The notes under the pieces are model-generated. The model ran no database searches. It saw only the letters and a program-made list of their open reading frames with translations, and was not told where the DNA came from. A DNA stretch of 6,059 nt from Chloroflexota bacterium (GTDB lineage Bacteria; Chloroflexota; Ktedonobacteria; Ktedonobacterales; Ktedonobacteraceae). Each line of letters starts with the position of its first letter. Within the stretch, counting starts at the first letter, position 1. Where the stretch lies: assembly GCA_005881995.1 (NCBI GenBank), contig VBHV01000081.1:6158-12216 (forward strand). The letters are read 5' to 3'. This document shows positions 1 through 6,055 of this stretch, one piece after another. Position numbers and translations under genes: made by a program.

Positions 1-1041
1 TTGGCAAGCAACCGGCCATTTGATGTAGCCATTATTGGAGGCGGTATCGCGGGTCTTTCGACGGCGCTGCGCCTGCCGGAATATATGCGCGTGGCGCTAT
101 TCACGAAGGGGCAACTGGGAGAGAGCAACACGCGCTATGCCCAGGGTGGGCTGACGGTAGCGCTGGGGGCGGACGATAGCCCCGAACTTCACGCGCAGGA
201 TACTGTTGCCGCGGGAGCCGGGCTGTGTGATGAAAACGCCGTGCGTATTCTGACGGAGGAGGCGCCGGAGGCTGTGCGGTGGCTCATTGCCAAGGGGGTG
301 CGTTTTGACCGGGCGCAGCCGGGACGAGATGAACACGCGACACCGGATGGCTTGCTGCTTGGGCGCGAAGCGGCGCATAGTCGCTGGCGTGTGCTGCACG
401 CGGGGGGTGACGCAACAGGAGCGGAGATCGAGCGAGCGCTGATGACGGCGCTGCGCCAGAGTTCCTCGATAACAGTGTTTGAAGAGACGTACGTGCATCG
501 TTTACGGGAAGAGGGTGGTGTCTGCGTTGGGTTGGAGGCTAGCAATCGCGATGGTCAGCCGTTCAGTATTGAAGCAAAGGCGACCATCCTGGCCAATGGT
601 GGAGCGGGGGGATTGTGGCTGCATACCTCGAATCCCGCGGGCGCAACTGCTGATGGGCTGGCGCTGGCATGGATGGCGGGAGCGGCCCTGACCGACCTCG
701 AATTTATGCAGTTTCACCCGACGGTGCTGGTTGCCGGAGGGGGATCGCATCTCATTTCGGAGGCGGTGCGCGGCGAAGGCGCGTACCTGCGCAATCACGC
801 GGGTGAGCGATTCATGCCCAGGTACGCAGAACAGGCGGAGCTGGCCCCGCGGGACGTGGTGGCGCGTTCCATCCTGAGCGAGATGTTGAAGGAAGGCACG
901 GATTGCCAGTATCTCGACCTGCGCCATCTTCCAGCTGGGCGCATGTATGAACGCTTTCCCACTATCTCCGCCATCTGCCGCTCGTATGGGCTTGATATTG
1001 CAAAAGACCTGCTGCCTGTGACCCCAGCTGCGCATTATTGA
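1..1041 (+). pseudogene. nadB: L-aspartate oxidase, N-terminal part, ended by an in-frame TGA
   Basis: NadB is a cytoplasmic FAD enzyme that oxidises L-aspartate to iminoaspartate, the first step of NAD synthesis. This part encodes 346 residues. Visible motifs are the dinucleotide-binding glycines GGGIAG (13-18), SNTRYAQGG (42-50), the FAD-contact region around HAGGDATG (133-140), EFMQFHPT (234-241, H239), SEAVRGEGAYL (253-263), LAPRDVVAR (281-289, R284) and PAAHY (342-346, H345). H239, R284 and H345 match the catalytic or substrate residues known in the E. coli enzyme (H244, R290, H351). The next codon is TGA, where homologues usually have an aromatic or other residue before the conserved GG, and the same frame continues as the rest of NadB. 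A 346-residue product would lack the C-terminal half of the active site, while the family is about 530-570 residues. The gene starts with TTG at the window edge, so its ribosome binding site and any alternative upstream start cannot be seen. The identity is certain; whether it is broken in the organism is not. Confidence 0.9.
1039..1041 (+). other. In-frame TGA inside nadB (codon 347)
   Basis: The codons read CAT TAT TGA ATG GGC GGC, giving His-Tyr-stop-Met-Gly-Gly. Many NadB proteins have His-Tyr-X-X-Gly-Gly here, and Trp-Met is a familiar filling, so a single G-to-A change of TGG to TGA is the simplest explanation. UGA is not generally reassigned in this window: nadC ends in TGA at a normal family length, and nadB, nadC and nadA use TGG for tryptophan elsewhere. 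Confidence 0.85.
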
Positions 1042-1710
1042 ATGGGCGGCGTCATGACGGATAGCTATGGACGCACCTCGCTTCCAGGCTTATACGCAGT
1101 TGGAGAAGTGGCGTGTACAGGCGTGCATGGAGCGAACAGACTGGCAAGCAATTCGCTGCTGGAAGGGCTGGTCTTTGGTTTGCGCCTGGCGGATGGCCTC
1201 TCAGGTATGATGGGCGAAGCTGTGCAGCCTGCTCGCCGTCCTCTGCACCTCCTTGTGCATGACGAGTTCCAGCGCTATGAGGGCTTGCTGCGGATGCAAC
1301 CTGACTCGGAGCATATGAGCCAGGTGCGGCGCGAGATACGCCAGGTAATGTGGCAGTACGTCTCGCTCAGCCGGGATGAAGAAGGGCTGCTAGAAGCGCG
1401 CGCGCGCCTGCAAGATATCTGTGACCGCCTGCCTGCTGCATGTGATGGAGTAGAGCATGAAACGGAGATCGTACCTGCCTGGCAAGAAACGGTCAATATG
1501 CTCAAGGTAGCCGAACTGGTGATCGCTGCTGCGCTGCAACGACGCGAAAGCCGGGGTAGCCATTGGCGGCGCGATTATGATTTCCTGGATGAAAGCCTGA
1601 CAGGCCGTCACTATGTGCTTCAGCCTGGTACTCAAGAAGTCCAAACAGGGCGGGGGCTTGCCCGGGGCCCCATAGGCGTCAAGTCAGGGTCAAGGGCGGT
1701 CATTGGGTAG
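1042..1710 (+). pseudogene. nadB: L-aspartate oxidase, C-terminal part, same frame after the TGA
   Basis: This is the continuation of NadB in the same frame, 222 residues beginning at an ATG directly after the TGA. It opens with MGGVMTD, then GRTSLPGLYAVGE and HGANRLASNSLLEG. The arginine of HGANR (full-protein residue 380) corresponds to E. coli R386, which binds the substrate carboxylate, and the ASNSLLEG stretch contacts FAD. The offset to E. coli is six residues both before (H345/H351) and after (R380/R386) the stop, so nothing besides one sense codon is missing. The helical C-terminal domain follows and ends in the family-typical basic stretch RESRGSHWRRDYDF. About the last 25 residues, after LQPG, are rich in Gly and Arg, look unlike a conserved tail, and are encoded by G-rich, repeat-like DNA. 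With the stop read as one residue, NadB would be 569 residues. No good ribosome binding site precedes the ATG; only restart after the TGA could express this part on its own. Confidence 0.88.
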
Positions 1711-1860
1711 TCGTAGGGACAAGGGGCGGCGGAGTGGAGGTGTGGGGGCCTTGTGCTTGTCCTGGGTGGAGGCATTTCGTGTGACAGGCCCGTACCCTAT
1801 ACGAGCTGGGCTGCCCTCCTGGTCATTCGATAACGGGGGGAATCAGAGGAGGTAAGAGTT
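1680..1860 (+). repeat. G-rich nadB-nadC spacer with GGG runs and inverted repeats
   Basis: The nadB tail and the 151-base gap before nadC hold G-rich DNA. GGG runs start at 1687, 1694, 1705, 1716 and 1723, separated by 4, 8, 8 and 4 bases, with a further G5 run at 1744-1748. A perfect 7-base inverted repeat, GGACAAG (1717-1723) and CTTGTCC (1756-1762), encloses a purine-rich loop. An outer, imperfect pair, TCGTAGGG (1711-1718) and CCCTATACGA (1795-1804), brackets about 94 bases. Just upstream, inside nadB, are GGGCTTGCCC (1654-1663) and the palindrome GGGGCCCC (1664-1671). It could be a dispersed intergenic repeat or a structured RNA leader. No promoter is convincing here. Confidence 0.4.
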
Positions 1861-1861
1861 T

Positions 1862-2704
1862 ATGCATAATGGGGTGGTAGAAATTATCAGGTATGCGTTG
1901 GAGGAGGATGGGGCTGAATTCGATGTGACGACCTTGAGTACTGTTGCGGCGGAACGGCGGGCGCTGGGTAGTATCATTGCACGCCGGGCGGGAGTGATCG
2001 CGGGGCTGGCGGTTGCTGCGGCGACGTTTCGCGAATTTGACCCGCAAGTTGAGATTGAGCTGCTGGCAGCAGATGGCGCAGCGGTACAGGCCGGCCAGGT
2101 TATCGCGCACGTGCGAGGGTCGGCGCGTTCACTGTTGAGCGCAGAACGGGTTGCGCTGAATTTCCTGGGGCGTCTCTCAGGGATCGCCACGCTCACCGCG
2201 CAGTGTGTGCGGGCGCTTGAGGGAACGCGCGCGCGCATCCTGGATACGCGCAAAACCACGCCGGGGCTGCGCATCCTGGAAAAGGAAGCGGTGCGCCTGG
2301 GTGGTGGGCAGAATCATCGTTTTGGGCTGCATGACGGCGTGCTGATTAAAGATAATCATATCAAGGCTGCCGGAGGTATTGCGCAGGCCATTAGCGCCGC
2401 TCGCCGCACGGCTCACCACCTGCTCAAGATCGAGATCGAGTGTGAGACGCTCGCGGAGGTGCGCGAGGCGGTGACGGCAGACGCGGATGTCGTGCTGCTG
2501 GATAACATGGACGCGGAGACGATGCGCAGCGCGGTAGAGATGATACGGCGCGCAGCTCCCAATGTATTGATCGAGGCGTCGGGCAACATCGGCACCAATC
2601 CCGCCAGGCTTGCGGAGGTGGCGGCGACGGGCGTCGATTTCATTTCGCTGGGCGCGTTGACGCATTCCGCGCCAAATTTCGATGTCTCGTTAGAGTTCGC
2701 CTGA
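1862..2704 (+). CDS. nadC: Nicotinate-nucleotide pyrophosphorylase (quinolinate phosphoribosyltransferase)
   Basis: NadC converts quinolinate and phosphoribosyl pyrophosphate to nicotinate mononucleotide, CO2 and pyrophosphate, the last of the three steps encoded here; it acts in the cytoplasm as a dimer or larger oligomer. The 280 residues match the usual length (about 280-290) and appear intact. The N-terminal alpha/beta domain includes FDVTT (20-24). The phosphoribosyl/quinolinate site shows AERVALNFLGRLSGIAT (94-110, R96), DTRKTTPG (128-135, R130 and K131), GGGQNHR (147-153, H152 and R153) and LIKDNH (161-166, K163). The barrel continues with the acidic IEIE stretch (190-193), LLDNM (212-216), IEASGNI (237-243) and ISLGALTHS (261-269). 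These basic residues match those described for the M. tuberculosis enzyme. The start is well set: AGAGGAGGT at 1845-1853 lies 8 bases before the ATG. The 151-base spacer after nadB and 53-base spacer before nadA suggest one transcript, possibly with extra control in the first gap. Confidence 0.96.
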   Translation: MHNGVVEIIRYALEEDGAEFDVTTLSTVAAERRALGSIIARRAGVIAGLAVAAATFREFDPQVEIELLAADGAAVQAGQVIAHVRGSARSLLSAERVALNFLGRLSGIATLTAQCVRALEGTRARILDTRKTTPGLRILEKEAVRLGGGQNHRFGLHDGVLIKDNHIKAAGGIAQAISAARRTAHHLLKIEIECETLAEVREAVTADADVVLLDNMDAETMRSAVEMIRRAAPNVLIEASGNIGTNPARLAEVAATGVDFISLGALTHSAPNFDVSLEFA

Positions 2705-2757
2705 TTTCCAATGCGGGCCGCTTTATCGCGCCCTCGTGATCCCAAAGGAGAAGATAT

Positions 2758-3939
2758 ATGGCTCTACAATCGGCATGTGCTTCGAGCAAAGAAGAACGCA
2801 TTCTGCCACTATTAACACCAAACGGGCGCGCGCGTCATGAGCATGCGAAGCGTATCGATAGTATTCCCCTGCACTACGCGGAGATGCCGGGCGAGGAACT
2901 GGACGAGCGCATCGCGGCGGCGAGGGCCACGCTGGGAGAGCGGCTGGTGATCCTGGGGCATCACTACCAGCGCGACGAAATCATCAAATACGCGGACTAT
3001 CGCGGCGACTCGTTCAAGCTGGCGCAGCTGGCGGCGGCGCGGCCCCAGGCCGATTACATCGTCTTTTGCGGCGTGCATTTCATGGCGGAGAGCGCGGATA
3101 TCCTTAGCGCGCCCCATCAAAAAGTGATCCTGCCCAACCCGGCGGCTGGCTGCTCGATGGCCGACATGGCGAACATTGCCGAAGTGGAAGAGTGCTGGGA
3201 GATGCTGATCGACACGCTGGGGGATGACGCGGGCATTATCCCCGTTACCTACATGAACTCGGCGGCCAATCTCAAGGCGTTCTGCGGGCGCAATGGCGGT
3301 ATTGTCTGCACCTCGTCAAATGCGCCTGCCGTCATCAACTGGGCATTCGCGCGAGGGAAGCGCGTCCTCTTCTTCCCGGATGAGCACCTGGGGCGCAATA
3401 CTGCGCTGAAATACGGCATTCCCGAAGCGCAGATGTTTGTGTGGAATCCCAAAGACCCGATGGCCTCTGATAGCGCCGACGAAGAGATCGAGCGTTCCCG
3501 GATTATTCTCTGGAAGGGCTACTGCACCACGCACATGCGCTTTAACGTGCAGCAGATCGAGAAGGCGCGCGCCGAGTATCCAGGCATTAAGATACTGGTC
3601 CATCCCGAATGCCGCCGCGAGGTGGTCGAGGCGGCTGACCTCTACGGCTCAACCGAGTATATCATCGCGCAGATTGAAAAGGCTCCGGCGGGCAGCCGGT
3701 GGGCGGTTGCCACTGAAATTAACCTGGTGCACCGCCTGGCGCAGGAACACCCGGAACAGTTCATCTTCTGCCTCGACCCGGTGATCTGCCCCTGCTCGAC
3801 TATGTACCGTATTCACCCGGCGTACCTCGCGTGGGTGCTTGAAGGGCTGGTTGAGGGTGAAGTGATTAACCAGGTGAAGGTGGACGAGGACACGGTGTAT
3901 TGGGCAAGAGTGGCGTTGGAGCGGATGCTGGCGTTATAA
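2758..3939 (+). CDS. nadA: Quinolinate synthase, long CPC-containing type
   Basis: NadA condenses iminoaspartate, made by NadB, with dihydroxyacetone phosphate to form quinolinate, using an oxygen-sensitive [4Fe-4S] cluster. The 393 residues resemble the long Bacillus-type enzyme (about 370) with an N-terminal extension of roughly 20 residues. Visible motifs are GHHYQRDEI (67-75), YADYRGDSFKLAQ (78-90), FCGVHFMAESADIL (103-116), AGCSMADM (130-137), YMNSAANLKAFCG (165-177), CTSSNA (184-189), PDEHLGRNTA (207-216), WKGYCTTH (252-259), VHPEC (281-285), GSTEYI (297-302), ATEINLVHR (318-326) and CPCSTMYRI (344-352). By spacing against B. subtilis C110, C230 and C320, the cluster ligands should be C132, C256 and C346. 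The Cys-Pro-Cys pair C344/C346 matches a motif reported to act as a thiol/disulfide switch in B. subtilis. AAAGGAG at 2744-2750, 7 bases before the ATG, supports the start. It is the last gene of the nad cluster, intact, and ends TAA. Confidence 0.96.
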   Translation: MALQSACASSKEERILPLLTPNGRARHEHAKRIDSIPLHYAEMPGEELDERIAAARATLGERLVILGHHYQRDEIIKYADYRGDSFKLAQLAAARPQADYIVFCGVHFMAESADILSAPHQKVILPNPAAGCSMADMANIAEVEECWEMLIDTLGDDAGIIPVTYMNSAANLKAFCGRNGGIVCTSSNAPAVINWAFARGKRVLFFPDEHLGRNTALKYGIPEAQMFVWNPKDPMASDSADEEIERSRIILWKGYCTTHMRFNVQQIEKARAEYPGIKILVHPECRREVVEAADLYGSTEYIIAQIEKAPAGSRWAVATEINLVHRLAQEHPEQFIFCLDPVICPCSTMYRIHPAYLAWVLEGLVEGEVINQVKVDEDTVYWARVALERMLAL

Positions 3940-3946
3940 GGAGGAA

Positions 3947-3970
3947 ATGGGCATCGGCATTGATACCCAT
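3947..3970. terminator. Imperfect hairpin between convergent nadA and the KOW-like gene
   Basis: ATGGGCATC (3947-3955) and GATACCCAT (3962-3970) form a nine-position stem with one C-A mismatch and a six-base loop. It lies 7 bases after the nadA stop and 13 bases beyond the stop of the convergent - strand gene. On the - strand it is followed by the pyrimidine-rich TTCCTCCTT; on the + strand there is no T run. It could be a weak shared terminator, but it lacks the canonical GC stem plus U tract. Confidence 0.3.
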
Positions 3971-3983
3971 CAATGGATCCTGC

Positions 3984-4214
3984 TTAGTAGAGGGTTCCTC
4001 TGTGGAGAGAGGTGATCTCGATTTCGTCATGTTGAAACCAGATCGGTTCCTTCAGCTGCGTTCCTTCCAGTTCTATCTGGTAGAAACAGAACGGCTCGTC
4101 AATGTCGGGGTGGGGGATGGCATTGACGATGCGGATGGTTCCTTTTAGTCCTCTGAAGGGGCTATAACTGACGACGCGTACACGGCTGCCCTGGGGAAAT
4201 ACCTGATGGTTCAT
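3984..4214 (-). CDS. Small KOW/SH3-like protein of unknown function
   Basis: This 76-residue protein, convergent to nadA, is not a family I can name. Residues 9-31 (starting GSRVRVVSYSPFRGLKG) resemble a KOW-type beta-barrel segment, with the pattern Gly, alternating hydrophobics, Pro-Phe, Gly, then Lys-Gly and another strand, as in NusG-like and ribosomal protein L24-like modules. The rest (residues 42-68) has alternating hydrophobic and charged residues (FCFYQIELEG, EPIWFQHDEIEI), consistent with further strands of a small barrel. There is no signal peptide or membrane segment. The frame stays open upstream to a TTG at 4340, but I chose the ATG at 4214 because homology-like content begins there. 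An AGGAG lies 13 bases upstream, rather far for a ribosome binding site. A role in RNA or nucleic-acid contact is only a guess from fold resemblance. Confidence 0.6.
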   Translation of the reverse strand: MNHQVFPQGSRVRVVSYSPFRGLKGTIRIVNAIPHPDIDEPFCFYQIELEGTQLKEPIWFQHDEIEITSLHRGTLY

Positions 4215-4283
4215 AAATTGGAAACTGCTCCTGGATCTAGCCCAATGGGGGGTAGTGGACAACAACTCTTCCTTCACGTAAGA

Positions 4284-4312
4284 AGCATACCTTCTAATCT
4301 CGAAAAAAGCAA
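4284..4312 (-). promoter_or_regulatory. Possible promoter for the KOW-like gene
   Basis: Read on the - strand, TTGCTT (4312-4307) and TATGCT (4289-4284) are separated by 17 bases, a sigma70-like spacing with 3 of 6 and 4 of 6 consensus matches. Transcription would begin about 60 bases before the ATG at 4214. This is a weak match in an AT-richer stretch. Confidence 0.25.
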
Positions 4313-4366
4313 CAAAGGAACAGTTTTCTTTGCGGATCAACGGGGTGTGGTACCGTAACGGCTGAC

Positions 4367-4612
4367 CTAGAAGTGGCCGGCTGATCCATGGTCGCCACCG
4401 CCACTGCCACTATGGCTCCCGCCACTATCAGTACCCCCATCGTTCCAACTCCCATCATCGCTAGAACTGCTCTCTCTCCTGTGCGGTTGGTGCGGGAACA
4501 TGGAGCCGATGCTGAGAAGGAAGACGAGGCCCGCAATGACACCGAGAAACTCTCCTGAAACGGGAGCGATGAGTAGCCTGACGGAGATCCCAAGGTATTT
4601 GAGTGGTAACAA
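4367..4612 (-). CDS. Possible small single-span membrane protein with Ser/Gly/Asp/His-rich tail
   Basis: This 81-residue frame is not a family I recognise. Residues about 22-39 (FLGVIAGLVFLLSIGSMF) form a plausible membrane segment. A basic stretch follows (HQPHRRE, 41-47), then a low-complexity polar tail from residue 48 made almost entirely of Ser, Gly, Asp and His with one Trp. A membrane anchor followed by basic residues and a Ser/Gly/Asp-rich tail is a common real-protein arrangement and unlikely to arise from a random frame. Against it, the only start in the frame is TTG (4612) or CTG further up, with no clear ribosome binding site, and an alternative frame on the same strand also contains a hydrophobic run. 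It may be real, a remnant that has lost its start, or chance. The flanking stretches 4215-4366 and 4613-4743 hold no gene I can support. Confidence 0.33.
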   Translation of the reverse strand: MLPLKYLGISVRLLIAPVSGEFLGVIAGLVFLLSIGSMFPHQPHRRESSSSDDGSWNDGGTDSGGSHSGSGGGDHGSAGHF

Positions 4613-4743
4613 CCAGGATGGCAGGGCAAAAGAACTGGGGATGGATATGCGTAAAGATACGGTAGGAAGATGTCAGACCGACCTGTTAGAATATGTAGGA
4701 GACACCGAGGCTTTGGTACGCAACGAAGAAAGGGGAAAGAGGG

Positions 4744-5565
4744 ATGCCCTTTGCCACTATTGAACTGATCATTATTATTCTGCTTATCATCATCAATGGC
4801 GTATTTGCCATGTCTGAGACCGCCTTTGTTTCTGCACGTAAAGTTCGACTTCAACAACGGGCTAATGAAGGGGATGCAAAAGCTGCCGCTGCGCTGGAAT
4901 TGGCAAATGCCCCCAACAGACTCCTCTCAACCGTTCAGCTTGGGATTACCCTTATTGGCATTGTCGCAGGAGCTTTTGGAGGTGCAACGATTGCCGGGAC
5001 ACTCGCTGTGTACATACGCGCCGTGCCCTGGCTCGCTGCCTCAAGTGATGCCATTGCCTTTACCATCGTTGTTGTCGTGATTACCTATCTATCCCTGGTG
5101 GTTGGTGAATTGGTTCCCAAACGCATCGCGTTAAATAACCCGGAACGCATTGCGATGTCGATGGTGACACCGATGCGCGTATTGTCTGCCATTGCCTCGC
5201 CGTTTATTCACTTGCTGAGTATTTCAACCGAGGGAATACTGCGATTGATCGGTTTGCGACCATCAGGCGAGCCACCCATTACCGAAGAAGAGATTAACGT
5301 TCTCATTGAGGAAGGCACACACATCGGCACATTTGAGGCGGCGGAACAAGCGATGATCGAACGGATATTCCGTTTGGCTGATCGGCGAGTCAGTGCCATG
5401 ATGACCCATCGGCCGGATATGAGAGTACCTATTCGCGCTTTCCCGTTTGTCAGGGGAGTCTGGATAATGTCCTGGGCATGGTGCATGTCAAAGACCTGCT
5501 CCTGCACTGTCTGGCGGGTCAGCCTCTTGATCTCAAGGCAGCCATACAAGAACCTTTATATGTGA
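4744..5565 (+). pseudogene. CNNM/CBS transporter-like protein (CorC/HlyC/TlyC type), N-terminal part, frameshifted
   Basis: This is the membrane part of a CNNM-family protein, often annotated as a hemolysin family protein and linked to Mg2+/Co2+ transport or resistance in characterised members such as B. subtilis MpfA. Family-like sequence covers residues 1-226. It includes a first membrane segment (about 5-23), MSETAFVSARKVRLQQRA (23-40), two hydrophobic stretches with LSTVQLGITLIGIVAGAFGG (61-80), VVGELVPKRIALNNPERIA (119-137), a last hydrophobic region near 142-158, an acidic helical part TEEEINVLIEEGTHIG (180-195), and the start of the first CBS domain, VSAMMTHRPDM (216-226). After M226 (codon at 5419) the frame reads unrelated residues to a stop at 5565, while the true continuation lies in another frame. 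AAGGGG at 4730-4735, 8 bases before the ATG, supports the start. It is more AT-rich than the nad genes. The identity is firm; whether the lesion is real is open. Confidence 0.85.
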
Positions 5566-6020
5566 TCGAAAGCACCAGCACCTTAAAGGTGTTAGAGTTG
5601 TTCAAGCAAACCGGACAACAAGCTGCCTTAGTGATTCAAGAGTATGGAGATATTGAAGGTTTGATCACCCTCAATGACATCCTGGAGGCGATTGTGGGCG
5701 ATATCTCGTCACGTGAGAACGTAGAGCATCCAGAAGCCGTGCAGCGAGAGGATGGCTCGTGGTTATTTGACGGATTGTTACCGATCGAAGAAATGAAGGA
5801 CATCCTGCACATTCGGGAGTTACCTGACGAGGCAAGCGGTGACTACGATACCTTAGCAGGCTTTGTGTTGATGCAGCTTGGGCGTATCCCCAGAACCGGC
5901 GACCATTTTAAGTGGGGCAACTATCGCTTTGAAGTCCTGGACATGGATGGTCGCCGCATCGATAAAGTACTTGTGCAGCCAGTAAAGACTGATACATCTC
6001 ATCTAACACATGAGGCCTAA
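5478..6020 (+). pseudogene. CNNM/CBS transporter-like protein, C-terminal part in a shifted frame
   Basis: This frame carries the rest of the same gene. Family-like sequence already begins at about 5421, upstream of its first ATG: it reads ESTYSRFPVCQGSLDNVLG and then MVHVKDLL, the classic second half of the first CBS domain. The second CBS domain follows (residues about 23-76 counted from the ATG, with LVIQEYGDIEGLITLNDILE at 51-70). Then comes the small C-terminal CorC_HlyC domain (about 89-168, with DGSWLFDG, YDTLAGFVLMQLGRIP and FEVLDMDGRRIDKVLV). Joining residue 226 of the upstream part to 5421 gives about 425 residues, against a usual 430-450. About 17 residues (the strand and helix that normally follow MTHRPDM in the first CBS domain) are absent. 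The gene therefore shows a frame change of -1 and an apparent loss of roughly 52 bases. No ribosome binding site suggests independent translation. It ends in TAA, just before a terminator-like stem. Confidence 0.85.
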
Positions 6021-6027
6021 GAAAAGA

Positions 6028-6055
6028 GTCACCCGACAAGTCCTTGCCGGATGAC
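6028..6055 (+). terminator. Terminator-like stem after the CNNM-type gene
   Basis: GTCACCCG (6028-6035) pairs with CGGATGAC (6048-6055) with one mismatch, and inside it CAAG (6037-6040) pairs with CTTG (6043-6046) across one further mismatch. It begins 7 bases after the stop, follows an A-rich GAAAAGA, and fits an intrinsic terminator. Any downstream T run lies beyond the window edge. Confidence 0.5.

Noticed and set aside
1039..1041. UGA read as tryptophan genome-wide (altered genetic code)
   Set aside because: nadC ends in TGA at a normal family length, and tryptophans elsewhere use TGG. A code change would run nadC on towards nadA.
1036..1100. Selenocysteine insertion at the nadB TGA
   Set aside because: Homologues I recall have non-cysteine residues such as Thr or Trp at this exact position, no redox role is known there, and I see no convincing SECIS-like stem just downstream.
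1711..1861. NAD-sensing riboswitch or NiaR/NrtR operator before nadC
   Set aside because: I do not recognise the conserved core of the nadA-motif riboswitches or a clear operator palindrome. The inverted repeats seen are better described as generic.
3938..4015. Short ATG frame (3947) right after nadA with AAGGAGG upstream
   Set aside because: The ribosome binding site is only 2 bases from the ATG and the product would be about 22 residues with no recognisable features. The ATG lies in the hairpin arm.
3900..4148. 82-residue + strand frame overlapping the nadA end
   Set aside because: It starts inside nadA and lies antisense to the KOW-like gene, with no recognisable motif.
4681..4700. TAGAAT (4687-4692) as a -10 box for the CNNM gene
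   Set aside because: It is a good hexamer by itself, but nothing resembling a -35 box lies 16-18 bases upstream.
4500..4763. 87-residue + strand frame upstream of the CNNM gene
   Set aside because: No domain-like pattern or ribosome binding site. It runs past the well-supported CNNM start in another frame.
4294..4857. 187-residue - strand frame spanning the CNNM gene start
   Set aside because: It overlaps the true start of the CNNM-type gene antisense, has no family resemblance, and its hydrophobic Val/Ala run is the frame shadow of the Gly/Ser-rich frame.
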